Positions 46,197 through 57,017 of a stretch of 64,000 nucleotides of DNA are shown here, in pieces. The position numbers were made by a program, and so were the translations under genes. Where the stretch lies: positions 31,699,330-31,763,329 of the forward strand of contig CM030706.1 of the NCBI GenBank assembly GCA_017979445.1, given 5' to 3'. The DNA is from Akebia trifoliata (Eukaryota; Streptophyta; Magnoliopsida; Ranunculales; Lardizabalaceae). The stretch's first letter is position 1. Each line of letters begins with the position of its first letter. Below the pieces are notes generated by a model. The model was not told the origin of the DNA. It did not search any database and saw only the letters and a program-made list of their open reading frames with translations.

Positions 46197-46559
46197 TAGG
46201 GCTGTCAATGGATTGGATCAAACTCAAAAACTGATCCATTCTGATCCAACAAATTTGGATCTGGATCGATGTTTTGGATTCCGATAAAGATCCAATCCGA
46301 TAAGATTTCGATTTGATAATGTATTGCATTGGATCTGGATCAACCATGCCCCGATCCAATAATATGTTAGAAAGTATATAGATTATATTATATATTTGCT
46401 GAGAATATAAATTCAGGTTTGCCCCGATTCAAATGTTACTGGATCGGATTTGGACTTTAATATTGAGATTCGATAAAACCCCGATCTGATAAGGTTCTGA
46501 CCCGATACACATTGGATCAATCCCAGATTCGATCCAATCCCAATCCATTGATAGTCCTA
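46197..46559. mobile_element. hAT-type MITE, TAGGGCTGTCAATGG ends
   Basis: Left end TAGGGCTGTCAATGGATTGG, right end CCAATCCATTGATAGTCCTA, an inverted pair of about 25 bp. The interior is built of tggatc/gatcca-rich phrases. The flanks do not show a clear 8-bp duplication, so the age is unknown. Confidence 0.65.
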
Positions 46560-46689
46560 ATATGTCAATCAGACCCATTACAACTTACCTACTTTTAGGG
46601 CCACAACCCAAATCTATGTTACTTGGTTCGTCATTCCCCTAATTCAAATTTGGGTTCGTGGATCGTAGTATACCACTTTAAAACAAACC
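46560..46689. other. Short unassigned gap
   Basis: No feature recognised. Confidence 0.4.
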
Positions 46690-47845
46690 CATTCACAAGG
46701 GTGGGCAGACACTTCTTGATTTGCTAGAAATGTTAGAGAGAATATTGTTGATTAGAGGCAGACATTACTTGATTAGTGGGGTATAAAGTTGGAGGGGGTA
46801 TTGTTGAAAAAGTAGAAGATGAGGAAAGAAAAGACAATAAAGTTGAAGGGGATCAAATAAAAGGGGGGATTGTGTGCACCTCACTCAAATGTAGCAAGAA
46901 AGGACGTTCATCCCTCATAAAATTGTAGTTGGGTGGATCCATCATTGTATTTTATATATATACTAGAGTTCGATCGTGCCTATGATACGAGCATCCTCTT
47001 TAAGGTTAAAGAGGTAAAAACAAAGAAATAATAAAATTGAAGGTGATATTATTGAAAATCTTTGAGGCTAAGGGAGTAAAAGAGGAAAAATTATAAAGTT
47101 AGAAAGGTGTTGTTAAAAAAATGGGAGATGAGGAAAGACAATGAAGTGGGTTAAAAGAGTAAAAAAGCAATGATAGTAAAGTTAGAGGATTATTATAGAA
47201 AAAGGGGGTAAAGGAGAAAAGATAGTAAAATTGGTGGGATATTATTGAAAAGAAAGGGGAAAATGGTAGATAATAAAGTTGAAGGGGATGAATGAGAAAG
47301 GCAATAAAGTGTGTAAGGAGGATCCCACAAAATTGTAACTGGATGGAGGTTTATCCCCCATTAAACTATAGCAAAGTGGGCCCTACATCTATGTTTTATA
47401 ATATAACTAGAGTTCGCCTGTGCCTACGACGTGAGTATCCTATTTGAGGTTAAAGGGGTAAAATTGAAAAATAATAGAGTTGGATAGGTATTGTTAAAAA
47501 AAAATTGATATTAATGGGGTAAAAGATGGAAAATAATAAAGTTAGAGAGGTATTAAAGGGGCAAAGGCATCCTCTTTGGGATTAAAGGGATAAAAGAGGA
47601 AAGATAATAAACTTAGAATGAGTACTATTGAAAAAGGGGATAAAAGAGAAATATAATAAAATTAGAGGGTTACTATTGAAAAAAAAAATGAAAGGAGGAG
47701 AGAAAAGATAATAAAGTTGAAGGGGTGAAGAAAAAACAATAATGTGAGTAGGGTGGATCCAACAACTGTAGCAAATTGGACATTTATCCCCTAAACAAGT
47801 GTAATAAAATGGGACCTACTGTTATGTTTTATTATATAGAACTAG
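46690..47845 (-). mobile_element. Tandem array of Helitron-like units
   Basis: On the minus strand three 3' ends of the form short hairpin plus GAACTCTAGT or GACCTCTAGTT are seen, at about 46970, 47404 and 47843. The example at 47404-47440 reads cacgtcgtaggcacaggcga then actctag. Each is immediately followed, on that strand, by tatataataaaacatag, the start of the next unit, so units of about 435 bp stand head to tail. Interiors are purine-rich on the + strand (aaaggggtaaaagaggaaag, aataataaagttgaagg). No protein is coded. Confidence 0.6.
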
Positions 47846-48109
47846 AGGTCGCTCGAAATGAGATTTTAAACTATGCTCTATACTAACCCTCTTAAAATAT
47901 ATTTAGGTGCACACGTCCCTTATCTAACCCATATAAATAATAGGAATAGATCTAGAAAAAGTCAAGAGGTCTGAATACACCAAATAGATTAGGTTTCAAA
48001 TCTTTTTAAAATTCAGATCAAATGTTGAACCTTCATCAAAGGCCCAAATCATTTTTATACTCGATGATACCCTAGATTTGAATCATGTTAGGGGTCATCC
48101 TATAGTACC
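47846..48109. other. Unassigned spacer
   Basis: No feature recognised. Confidence 0.35.
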
Positions 48110-48640
48110 GTTTAGGACAAGGGGTTGAACGACGCTCGCATAGCTCCATCCTATAACAGGGGTAGTGGTCCTAACACAGTTGTAGTCGTGATATTGTATT
48201 TGCATCGCTCAGGCTTCCCTGCCGGGGAATCCCTTCGCTACTATTGCGCAGACAAGCTTTAGGTAGTAGTTCTTGCTTCATGAGCGGAACACCAAAGAAA
48301 GTGCTTCTCTATATCGAGACACATAATGCCACTTCCCATCCACTAGAAGAGAGAGACAAAGAAAAAACAAATGAAAAGAAAGAATCTACTGGAAAAGAGA
48401 GAAGGAAGAGAGATCAAAAGAAAGAAGAGAACTTGGATATCCATCTCCTTGACTCGTTGGATACCGAGTGACAAAACCTGGATCTCGGCTGTGTTATTCA
48501 TTTGCTTGCTTAATCACATAACTACAGTCATCCGGGATTTCCTCGGTTCGCACCGCCGTAATGTAACTGTGCACAGTGATTTCTATCTTGGTTCTGTCAT
48601 TCTAGGTAATCTGACGCGTTGCAACTCCCCGATTTGAAAG
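48110..48640 (+). other. GC-richer island, possibly organelle-derived
   Basis: Base composition rises to about half GC in 48110-48310, well above the surroundings. 48244-48471 is open with a very basic, Lys/Glu-rich reading (for example KVLLYIETHNATSHPLEE), and an overlapping frame continues to 48637. The texture is like plant mitochondrial DNA, but I could not match it to a named organelle gene. Confidence 0.3.
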
Positions 48641-49164
48641 ACTCATTTAGAGTGTAGTTTGAAATACAAATCAAGGATCTCAATTTTTTTTACCCATACA
48701 CCCTAGTTGCGCAAGGCTACAAATAACCTCCTAAATCCCTAGACGACCATAGCATTAGAAGACTTTGGGTAGATGCAGTTCATTTGCAATGCTTTGGGAT
48801 CAAATATGTGCACAAGCGTGAATGGGCATGTGTGGTCACTACTAGAAAAGAGACTTACACCAACGGTTAGATCCGTCGCTAAATCTCCATATGTCCGTCG
48901 CAGAATACTACACCGACGGATCACTTTTTCGTCGTCACTCGTCGGAGTTGATTGCGTCGGTAATTGTTTTACCGACGGCACAATAAATTTACCGTCGCAA
49001 TATCCTTATTTTCCAGAAAAAAAAAGGTGCGGAAATTTTTTTTTTCATTACTTGTTAACATATTTACCGACGGTATTTACTGTCGCTATATGTTATACCG
49101 ACAGACTTTGTAAGTCCGTCGGTATATGCTATTTCGTTAAAAATAAAAATTTTGATATGGCAGC

Positions 49165-49365
49165 CCAGCCCAGCCCACTGTAAATTCTCTCCTCAAATTC
49201 CACTTCCACCTCCAGCCCAGCCCACTCTAAATTCTCTCCTCAAATTCCACTTCCACTTCCACCTCCAGTCCAACCCATCAATTCCACTTCCACCTCCAGC
49301 CCAGCCCACTCTAAATTCTCTCCTCAAATTCCACTTCCACCTCCAGTCCAACCCATCAATTCCAC
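49165..49365 (+). repeat. Direct repeats in the leader of the captured NBS gene
   Basis: Three imperfect copies of a block with cccactctaaattctctcct, caaattccacttccacct and ccagtccaacccatcaattc. Pyrimidine-rich, preceding the ATG at 49528, so it may be the 5' UTR of the donor gene after local expansion. Confidence 0.6.
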
Positions 49366-49527
49366 TTCCAGAAACCTATTGTCTCACTACGTTTAGGATT
49401 GAGATTGGTTCTGGTACTGCTTCACAATTTTCCACCTTCATCTTTGAGTGAACACTAAGAGGAACACCACACCTTTCTTGTCTTCTTTTCTTTTGCAAAA
49501 TTTAGTGTTCGTTTGTGTTCTACAAAG

Positions 49528-50229
49528 ATGGCCACCATGGCACTCTTGTCTATCTTGGTTACACCCGTCACAGAATTAGGCAAGTGTTTGGTTGTTCCTC
49601 TTAAGCGCCAAATTTCTTATCTTATAAATTTTGATAAGAACGTTGAGAAGCTCAGGAACCAAGTGAGTCGTCTGAGTGCAAAGAGAAATGATGTGCAAAA
49701 CTCGGTAGATGAGGCACGCAGGAAATTGGAAGAAATCGATCAAGAAGTGCTTAACTGGTTGCAAGAGGTTGACACTGCTAGGGAGAACTTTATGAGTTTA
49801 GATGACCAAGTGAGGGAGAACAAGAGATGTTTCAAGGGATTGTGTCCAGATTGGACATCGCGTCGCAGGTTAAGCAAACAAGCACTGCAGATGTTACCTG
49901 TTGTCGATGAACTCCCAGCAAAGGGAAATTTCAGTATTGTTTCTCATGATCCAGCTCCTCCAACTGTCGTACAAGTGCGAACCCATCAAGTAGATGGATT
50001 GCCATCCAGGGATTTGACCATGAATAAGGTCATGAAGGCATTAAGTAATGAGCGCATCAGATCCATCGGGATTTACGGGATGGGTGGTATAGGGAAGTCG
50101 ACCCTTGTACACAAACTAAACAATGAACTCCAAGGAAGGCAACTCTTCAAGAAAGTTATAATGGTGACTGTGTCCAGCTCTCCAGACTTCAAAAGGATTC
50201 ATTTGTTGTTTTTTATGAACCCACTATGA
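49528..50229 (+). pseudogene. CC-NBS disease-resistance gene, truncated after the P-loop
   Basis: Starts ATGGCCACC; a Met three codons on is a second candidate. Encodes 233 residues. Residues 5-115 are the coiled-coil N-terminus of the RPS2/RPS5-like class of plant resistance proteins (RQISYLINFDKNVEKLRNQV, then VLNWLQEVD). About 155-205 is the start of the NB-ARC domain with the P-loop GMGGIGKST (184-192), followed by KKVIMVTVSSSPDFKRI, the RNBS-A region. Homology ends near 50198. The last residues before the stop are unrelated sequence. Kinase-2, GLPL, MHD and all leucine-rich repeats are missing, so NBS-type signalling is not expected. The reading frame itself is intact. It sits inside the CACTA element, so it is a captured 5' gene fragment. 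Confidence 0.8.
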
Positions 50230-50365
50230 GCTGGTTCGGTTTGTACCAGTTCGCGGTTCACTACTATATTAATGAACCCGGTAATCTGGTACCCTATCCA
50301 AGATATGGAAGCTACGAAGCTATTTAAACCAAAATCTTAATTAACAAAATAAAAAGGTAGTTCGA

Positions 50366-50880
50366 TAATTACATTGCTCTCAAGCTGAACCTTGGCAACC
50401 AAGTTCTTCCCGGGTTTTTGGGAATCCTGAAGCTTCTCCTGCCACACAAAACCCCATTGAACATGAGTTCCGTCAGGGTCAACTCATTGGCACTACTGAT
50501 CTGCAAGCAAACTTCCCCTTCAATTCCACAACATCATCACTTGTAACATATCTGCAAATTAATAGCACCCTAAGCATTTTTAAAATCATTCTTTGAATAA
50601 AATAAGCTGGAACATTAAATCAAAATTTCGACATAGAGAACCATTATTGATTATAATAAATGGCTATTGTTTATCTTTAAAAATAAAAATAGGGAACTAT
50701 TATTACCCTAGCCTTTGAAGAACCCGTTTTCTTGCCTTTAGTTCATCTTTAAAAGCCAATGCTGTGGAGGACCGCATGGTTTCCCTGATTGACTTGATCT
50801 TTCCTTTCAATTCCTCCTTCAAGTATAAAACTTTCAGCTTTTGCTCAGTAAGTGGAGACTTGGCAACTTCGAAAGTGTAC
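50366..50880 (-). pseudogene. MTR4-like DExH RNA helicase fragment (two exons, captured)
   Basis: Minus strand. Exon A (about 50880-50707) encodes AKSPLTEQKLKVLYLKEELK, then STALAFKDELKARKRVLQRL. After a GT-AG intron (50706-50552), exon B starts at 50551 and encodes YVTSDDVVELKGKFAC, then in a shifted frame SANELTLTELMFNGV. This matches the C-terminal part of SKI2/MTR4-type helicases, which feed RNA to the exosome. A single missing base between FAC and SAN breaks the frame. Homology is lost before about 50420. It is a non-functional piece inside the CACTA element, facing the opposite way to the NBS fragment. Confidence 0.7.
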
Positions 50881-51077
50881 TGCCCGATGAACTTTCTTTT
50901 TGTAATCGTTGTTTTGGACCTGCAGATCATAAATGGAGTGGTGACAGTCAAACAATAATAATAATTGGAGGTGTGGCTGATGAAGAGTTCATCAGCCAAA
51001 TCAATCAAGCTTTCTTCTTCTCTGTCTCTCTTTCTTACTTTTTACCTATAAACCCACAAAAGCAAACTACATCTTAC

Positions 51078-51257
51078 ACATATTCAGACTCTTCTAAATT
51101 CACTAACACCACCACCTACCATACTAATCTCAACCATCTCCTTTCTCTAACCACAAAAGGCCCCCCTCACATATTCAGACTCATCTGAATTCACTAACAC
51201 CACCACCTACCATACTAATCTCAACCATCTCCTTTCTCTAACCACAAAAGGCCCCCC
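51078..51257 (+). repeat. Tandem duplication, unit 90 bp
   Basis: Two copies of the block running from cacatattcagactc to ccacaaaaggcccccct, almost identical. It lies inside the CACTA element between the helicase and corepressor fragments. Confidence 0.75.
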
Positions 51258-51365
51258 TCACTGGCTTCTACAACTCAACACAATCACAGGTGAAAACCCA
51301 TATGAAGTCTTCGGTTTCATTCAATGTGAGGAAGACATGCCAATGGTTTATATTTCATATTCCAC

Positions 51366-51620
51366 GTAGTGTGGACATATGAAAAGCACACGTGCTTCAT
51401 GACCTTCGAAAGTGTACTGCCTAGCACCAGTGACTGCATCCCATGCTTGCACATGCTCAAGCATTAATAATTGAGATACCAAGGCTTAGCACCCCATCAT
51501 AGGTAATTGAACAACAAAACCAACCTTGATAGCTTTGTGATCTTCAGGCATTACAACGCACAGTAGTTTGTTTGGATGAGAGAAAGCAAGATCATTTACA
51601 TTACCAACACGAGCATCAAT
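51366..51620 (-). pseudogene. TOPLESS-like WD40 corepressor fragment (two exons, captured)
   Basis: Minus strand. The first piece (51620-51525, after ttttgtag) encodes IDARVGNVNDLAFSHPNKLL and then EDHKAIK. The second (about 51450-51366) encodes AWDAVTGARQYTFEGHEARV and FICPHY. Together these match consecutive WD40 repeats of TOPLESS-type transcriptional corepressors, including the intron after the TIK-like triplet. Only about 60 residues are present, with substitutions in the conserved CGDDKT stretch (here MPEDHKA). Part of the CACTA cargo, non-functional. Confidence 0.7.
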
Positions 51621-52146
51621 CTACAAAACCACAAGGAATTTCAAGAAAGAAGTCAATCAACATTTGTGGAAACAGATATGAGACACAAATTGAAATTCCA
51701 GAAGATAGAACATACAAAGAATATTTGGAACTAAAATTATAATTAAAGATAGATTTCAGTTATTTCTTGTTAGTTTCTCATAGAAGACTGCAGTAAGAGC
51801 TATATCCAAAATTCCAAGCCCACCCCACACATAAGAAGAGTAAAATTTAATTTACGTGTAGATCACTTTAGTTTCCAAACTCAAGGAGGCAGTCTGCTAT
51901 TTCTAAATAGTTATTTGTTGCTTCAAGAACTAACTAACTAATGCAAATATGTGCGCACCCTCTCTCTAGCTACTAATTTTGATTTTCTTGAGGCTCTGTA
52001 CATCTCTCATATTAATTCATATTTCAAATACAATTGCTTGGTCAGCACTGGATTAAATAAAAACATACAGCACAATTTGCATCTTTAGCATGCACCATTC
52101 CCAGCCTTTCCAATTTACAACAATCAAGCTTTGATTCCTTACTACA

Positions 52147-52537
52147 CTACCATGGTTCAGAGAAGTTACCCAAAAAACTTCTAAAATATGAGGGCTTGCT
52201 CCAACCATCTTCCATCGAAATGAGGTTAAGACGATTCATCAATTCCTCAACTGCATAGTCCTCCAAGTCTCTGACTTTATTGGAAGATCTCCTTTGTCTG
52301 ATAGATTTCTGACAGTGAAAATGAAACTTTCATTTATCTTTAAAAAGGTTGCAAGTTCTTTCTGTATCACAGAAAATAATCTTCAATTCAATTCAATTTA
52401 AGAAAATTTTACCCTTGAGGCCTGATACGATTTGAGGTACTGCAGAGATTCCTTGTAAAATCCACAGTGATAAAGTAGAACACTGTAATCTCTTAATTCA
52501 TCCAAATCATATTCCAAGAGGATAAGACGTTCACACG
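52147..52537 (-). pseudogene. SirB1/TPR-like gene, last two exons (captured)
   Basis: Minus strand. The exon 52537-52413 encodes CERLILLEYDLDELRDYSVL and LYHCGFYKESLQYLKSYQAS, which read like the TPR-like tail of plant SirB1 (transglutaminase-like) proteins. The next exon, 52308-52147, encodes VRDLEDYAVEELMNRLNLIS, MEDGWSKP and ends FSEPW with a TAG stop. Both splice sites fit (gacag, gtaaaa). The reading is open across both exons. The family assignment is from memory of the pattern and moderately sure; the proximal exons are missing. Confidence 0.55.
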
Positions 52538-53285
52538 CTGTCAAAGCAAGACATTAAGAGATTTCCTTGAATGATAACAAACATAAAAACATTAAAATAT
52601 CAGGACCAAAACATGATATTTAGGGGGAACCTTATTCTTCTTTTTCTTATATTGGTTGAGTTCATCTTGACTTTTGTAGCTCTATCTATCTTGTTTTATT
52701 TCAATACAAATCTTTCCTTTTGCCTAAAAAAAAAACATTGACCTCCCAACCACCTATATATTCATTATTAATGGACATATCCCAACCTAATCCAAGCATG
52801 GATACACTAACAAAAATTCAGCAAACAACACTAAAATAAATGATGAAAAACAAAAAAAAAACTTCACAAACTCTCATCATCTTGGTTTGTTTTAAATTCT
52901 AAGTGGATCGTATTAGAGACCAATTTCAATACTATGGATCGTATTAGAGACTAATTTCTAATCGGACGAAGTCGATAGTTAACATCATCATAGATCTAAG
53001 CATGTTGTGCAATTTGAAACGTCATAAACAAATAATCTAGCAATTGTAGAAGCCATATAATAATGCTCAAATATGAAAAGGTAGACAGTTAATCGATATA
53101 TACCTGATGATCGAAATAGAAAACTCTCGCAGCAACAGCACCTGTTGAAGAAGCAAATTTCGATTAGGTTTTGTGGAATCAACTAGGAAAATAAAATAAA
53201 ACACAAAGATAGATTTACCTTGATTTGATCGATGAGAAACCCTAGACCTCTAGTCGAAAATCTGAAATTGTTGAACGAATCGATC

Positions 53286-53520
53286 TGTTTTAAGTCATCA
53301 TCAGAACTCTTCGGATCAAATCTTCGTTCCTCTTCAGCTCTCTCTTCGGATCGTCCCTAATCAGCTCTCTCTTCGTCCCTAATCAGCTCTTTCTTCATCC
53401 CTTCGGATCTGTTTTAAGTCATCATCAGATCTCTTCGGATCAAATCTTCGTCCCTCTTCAGATCTCTCTTCAGATCGTCCCTAATGAGCTCTCTCTTCAG
53501 ATCGTCCCTAATCTTTCCTC
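53286..53520. repeat. Direct repeats in TC-rich leader-like DNA
   Basis: A block with gttttaagtcatcatcagaa and ttcggatcaaatcttcgt occurs at 53288 and 53409, and cagatcgtccctaat-type units recur between them. It looks like the 5' untranslated part of a captured gene on the minus strand, locally expanded. Confidence 0.5.
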
Positions 53521-53857
53521 GTCAGGTCGATCTTTTCGGATCAAAACGGAGATCGAGAGTTCGTTCTCCACAGAGAGAAATGTATTTTTTCTCTCAAGTT
53601 CGACAGAGGCAAACAGTTCGTTTGGTTGGAGGGAAAAACAAAAGGAGAGGGAAAACAAAAGGAAAACAAAAGGTGATGGAAAAAAAAAATGAAGGAAAAC
53701 GTAAGGAGAGGGGAAAAAAAATCGAGAAATAAACTCTATTGCGACGAAATTTTTTTAATCCGTCGCTATAAGTCCTCTACACCGACGGATACAATTTTGC
53801 CGTCGCTAAATCCCGTCGGTGTAGATTGTTTTTAGCAATAATGTGCTAGAATGAGTG

Positions 53858-54569
53858 GGGCTTGATGGCGTATGAGATGACACAACACATACATTTTGAC
53901 GCTCTTATCATACACTAAAGCGGATTTTAACATGCCACGATGAGGTTTTGAAAGAGGGAGCATTATTATCTTCCTACATCACAAACGTTAGGCAGCACTA
54001 TACATTTCGGTTAGAAGGGAACTTTATTTCACATTGTGTGATCTATTAATAAATTGAGTGGTAATAACAACTGATATAAAAAAGTTCTTAACTCTCTTGC
54101 ATGACCTAAGTATCACCCCATCTACACTTTCTGTTCTTCATTATTTCTTCTTTTTGTTTCTTGATTCTCTTTGGTGCTTCTCTCTGCTTATCTCCCTCAA
54201 CAACAACCTCTAAGATCAAGATAATTGAGCGAACATTGATCCCTTCGAAGCATGTCAAGTTGCTCAGCTTCGACCCATAAGGGTTGTGATTGGGTTAGGG
54301 TCGGAGGAAAACACGTACCTAATGATTATGCAATTATTCAATGTTTTTTATTATGCATATAAACATCTTTCATTGAATCATTTCGAAAAGAAAAATCCTA
54401 GAATTGACTTGAAAAAACAATCATATCGTTGAGAGTGTACTTGAGTGTGCAAAAAACAATAGATGTTCTCCTCAATATCCAAGTTTCAAACACTTGAGGA
54501 AAAAAAATGAGCAATGGGCTAAAGTTTTATTACTCATGTGTGTGTGTGTGTATAGACTAATAATAAGCT
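53858..54569. other. Flank of the CACTA element, no gene recognised
   Basis: No motif-bearing ORF. A (GT)n tract lies at about 54538-54551. Confidence 0.4.
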
Positions 54570-54720
54570 GACGCGTTAAAACATATGCGGTGATGACGAA
54601 GTTAACTTGGCAAGTGCATAGAACCGTAAGATTTTTTTTCTTTATGTATCCCGAAGAAAAAGATTTATGGTTCTACGCACTTGCCACATCAACTACGTAC
54701 GTTTTTCCACGTCAATTTTT
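54570..54720. repeat. Palindromic MITE related to 36148-36323
   Basis: Inverted halves: gaagttaacttggcaagtgc, atagaaccgtaagatttttt and aaaaagatttatggttctac, gcacttgccacatcaactac. The loop contains tatgtatcccgaag, which also occurs at 29835. Confidence 0.6.
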
Positions 54721-54738
54721 CACAAGTCATATATATAA

Positions 54739-55104
54739 GGTCATGTTCAACAAACAATGTTAGGGAGGCAACATTTGTCCTATATGGGTTAGAAGTTTCA
54801 GAGTGGGTTGATTTTTTGTGAGGATGATCTCCATGGCGAGGAGTTCATCCTCACAAAAAATCAGCCCAATCTGAAACTTCTAACCCATAAAAAGTGGGTT
54901 AGAATTGTGGACTATCAAATTTTTACCGTTAATTTGTAAATCACTTTTGATGGGATTATAAATTTCAAATTGGGCTGATTTTTTGTGAGGATGATCTCTT
55001 CACCATAGATAACATCCTAAAAAATAAATTAGCTCTATTTAAAAGTTTTAAGTCATATAAGACAAAAAAAATTCTCCCAACATTGTCTGTCGAACGCTAC
55101 CTTT
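54739..55104. mobile_element. Hairpin MITE of the GGATGATC family (copy 12)
   Basis: Outer arms ggtcatgttcaacaaacaat and acattgtctgtcgaacgctacc. Inner cores tttgtgaggatgatctccat and ttcatcctcacaaaaaatca. Flanked by atatata. Confidence 0.7.
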
Positions 55105-55112
55105 TATATATA

Positions 55113-55475
55113 AGGTCAGTTCAACCGCCAACGAAAAAACCCAATGTTAGTAGCCAACATTTTGTCCTATATAGGTTAGAAGTTTTGGAATAGACTAATT
55201 TTTTGCGAGAATGATCTCTCCACCATAAAGATCATACTGACAAAAAATCAGCCCATTCTGAAACTTCTAACCCCATCAAAAGTGATTTACAATTTGCAAA
55301 ATTATGGATTATTATTTGTAAACCACTTTTGATGGGATTAAAGGTTTCAGAATGAGCTGATTTTTTGTGAGGATAATCCTCCCACCATAGAGTGATCCTC
55401 TCACAAAAAATCGATTTATGACAAAAAATTGGCAATCAATGTTGGATTTTTTTCGTTGGCTTGGCAGTTGAACAT
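55113..55475. mobile_element. Hairpin MITE of the GGATGATC family (copy 13)
   Basis: Outer arms ggtcagttcaaccgccaacg and cgttggcttggcagttgaac. Inner cores gcgagaatgatctctccacc and gaggataatcctcccacc. Flanked by tatata on both sides. Confidence 0.7.
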
Positions 55476-56082
55476 TATATATATAAGCGGGTTGGGCTGG
55501 ATGCCTGATGGGCATTAACACCAAATCTGATCCGAGCTAAAAACATAAGAGACTTTTCTTTGTTACCAATGTCCAGCCCCATTAACAGTCCTAGTTGGTG
55601 TCATGGAGTCTACTTAGGTTCTGTTCTTTTACTCATCCATTCATTTTGACAACATTTTCGAGAGAGCCTTGCTACAGTGACTCGAAGTAGCACTCTATGT
55701 TGTAATATCTGGAAGACTAGTTGGCAATGATCTTAGTGGTTATGAACTGTGGGCCAAAATTTTGACCATTTGCAGCAGGGCCGAGTTAGAAGAGGTGGAT
55801 CACACTTGGACACAGCTTTTAGTTACTATTTGATAGTGCCAATGAGCCTGTTTGGATACACTTAATAAGAATTTTTTTTTTTTTAAGTTCGAAAGTAAAA
55901 AAGGCTTGTTGGGGTCATTTTAAAATATAAAACTCTTCACTTTTTTTAAAGTAGAAAAAAAAATTATTTTCTAAAAAATACTTTCTCCCACATTTACTTT
56001 CTACTTTGTATCTAAACAAAACTAACATTTGATCGACCAAACTTAAATTAGGCTTTTAGATCAGTTTTAATATTGTGTCTTG
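55476..56082. other. Intergenic DNA, no gene recognised
   Basis: No motif-bearing ORF or terminal repeat. Confidence 0.4.
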
Positions 56083-57017
56083 TAGGGGTGGCAATGGGTC
56101 GTGTCAGTTGAATTAGGGGTATTATGAAAATTTACAAAACCCAAACTCATTCCATTTAATAATTGTATCAAAAACTTAATCCCGAACCCAATTCATATAT
56201 AACTTATTTAATAAAATTCTAACCTTTATTGGAAAAAATAAGTTCCATTTCCATCATAAAAAAAAAAAACATTATTACTAAAAATAATGTCACAGAACTG
56301 TAAACTAAGTTTAATGATGAAAAATAACTTTCTTTTGAATTTGTTTTTCGAAGTTCATAGAATTTAGTCCTTTACAACATGTGACATTAGATCATGTTTT
56401 TGGATGTCATAAGGTGATGTGGTCAAAAAAATTTCTTACTTACTAAAAAAAAGTATTTTTAATATTATTATTACTGTTATTTTTGGCTAAGCAAAGTGTA
56501 TTTCATTATTACATGAGATACACTAGTTTTAATAAGTAAGATCTTAAATCTTCCTAACGACCATTTTGCCCATATTAAAAGTCAAACATTACATATCTCT
56601 AGATTTCAATGAAAAAATAGAGTGAAAATTATAAATATAAATAAACAACTTAGTAAAAAAAATGTTTTTTTTTCTTTTCCAAACTAAAGCTTAACTATTT
56701 ATTACTTTAAAAATATCTTAAAACACCATTATATTTTATAGAATTTGAAAACAAAAATTGTATTATAAAAACTTTTAGGAAATTCTAGAAAAAAAAATGA
56801 GTAGTTTAAAAAATTCTTGAATAATTGTTAATATATTTAAAATTACACGTTAAGGACAGAATAATTAACCATGTCAAAATGGATTGACGCCCAAAATCCA
56901 AACCCAACCCATTTAATAATCGTATTAGATGGGTTGACACTATTATGATCCAAACCCACTAATTTCGTGTTGTTTTTGAGTTGTATTGGTGGATAGCATT
57001 GAGATTGCCACCCCCTA
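56083..57017. mobile_element. Non-autonomous hAT element, 935 bp, 8-bp TSD
   Basis: Left end TAGGGGTGGCAATGGGTC, right end GATTGCCACCCCCTA, an inverted hAT-type pair. The flanks are gtgtcttg (56075-56082) and ttgtcttg (57018-57025), 7 of 8 identical. Between 56330 and 56420 lies a fragment of the CTTACTAA MITE (gaagttcatagaatttagtc, atcatgtttttggatgtcat). No transposase domain is seen. Confidence 0.8.

Larger units (their letters stand above)
48837..53857. mobile_element. Non-autonomous CACTA element with captured genes (Pack-CACTA)
   Basis: The left end is CACTACTAGAAAAGAG at 48837. Both ends carry dense subterminal repeats in alternating orientation (ccgtcgc, accgacgg, cgtcggt): at least ten in 48870-49130 and at least six in 53740-53826. 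Such arrays are the transposase-binding regions of CACTA elements. The right terminus is decayed: it could be ...ATAATGTG at 53845, or ...GAATGAGTG at 53857, in which case the 3-bp flanks are ggt and ggg. No transposase is present. The interior is made of pieces of at least four host genes, listed separately, in two orientations. Confidence 0.85.

Noticed and set aside
48739..49183. ORFs over the left end of the CACTA element
   Set aside because: They cover the subterminal repeat array and have no domain; the repeats explain the open frames.
49513..49527. Extended N-terminus of the NBS ORF from a TTG codon
   Set aside because: The ATG at 49528 is followed by the typical short leader of this class of proteins; a TTG start is not expected in plants.
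50552..50706. Gap in the helicase fragment as a separate deletion
   Set aside because: It has a GT donor and AG acceptor at phase-compatible positions, so it is better explained as a retained intron.
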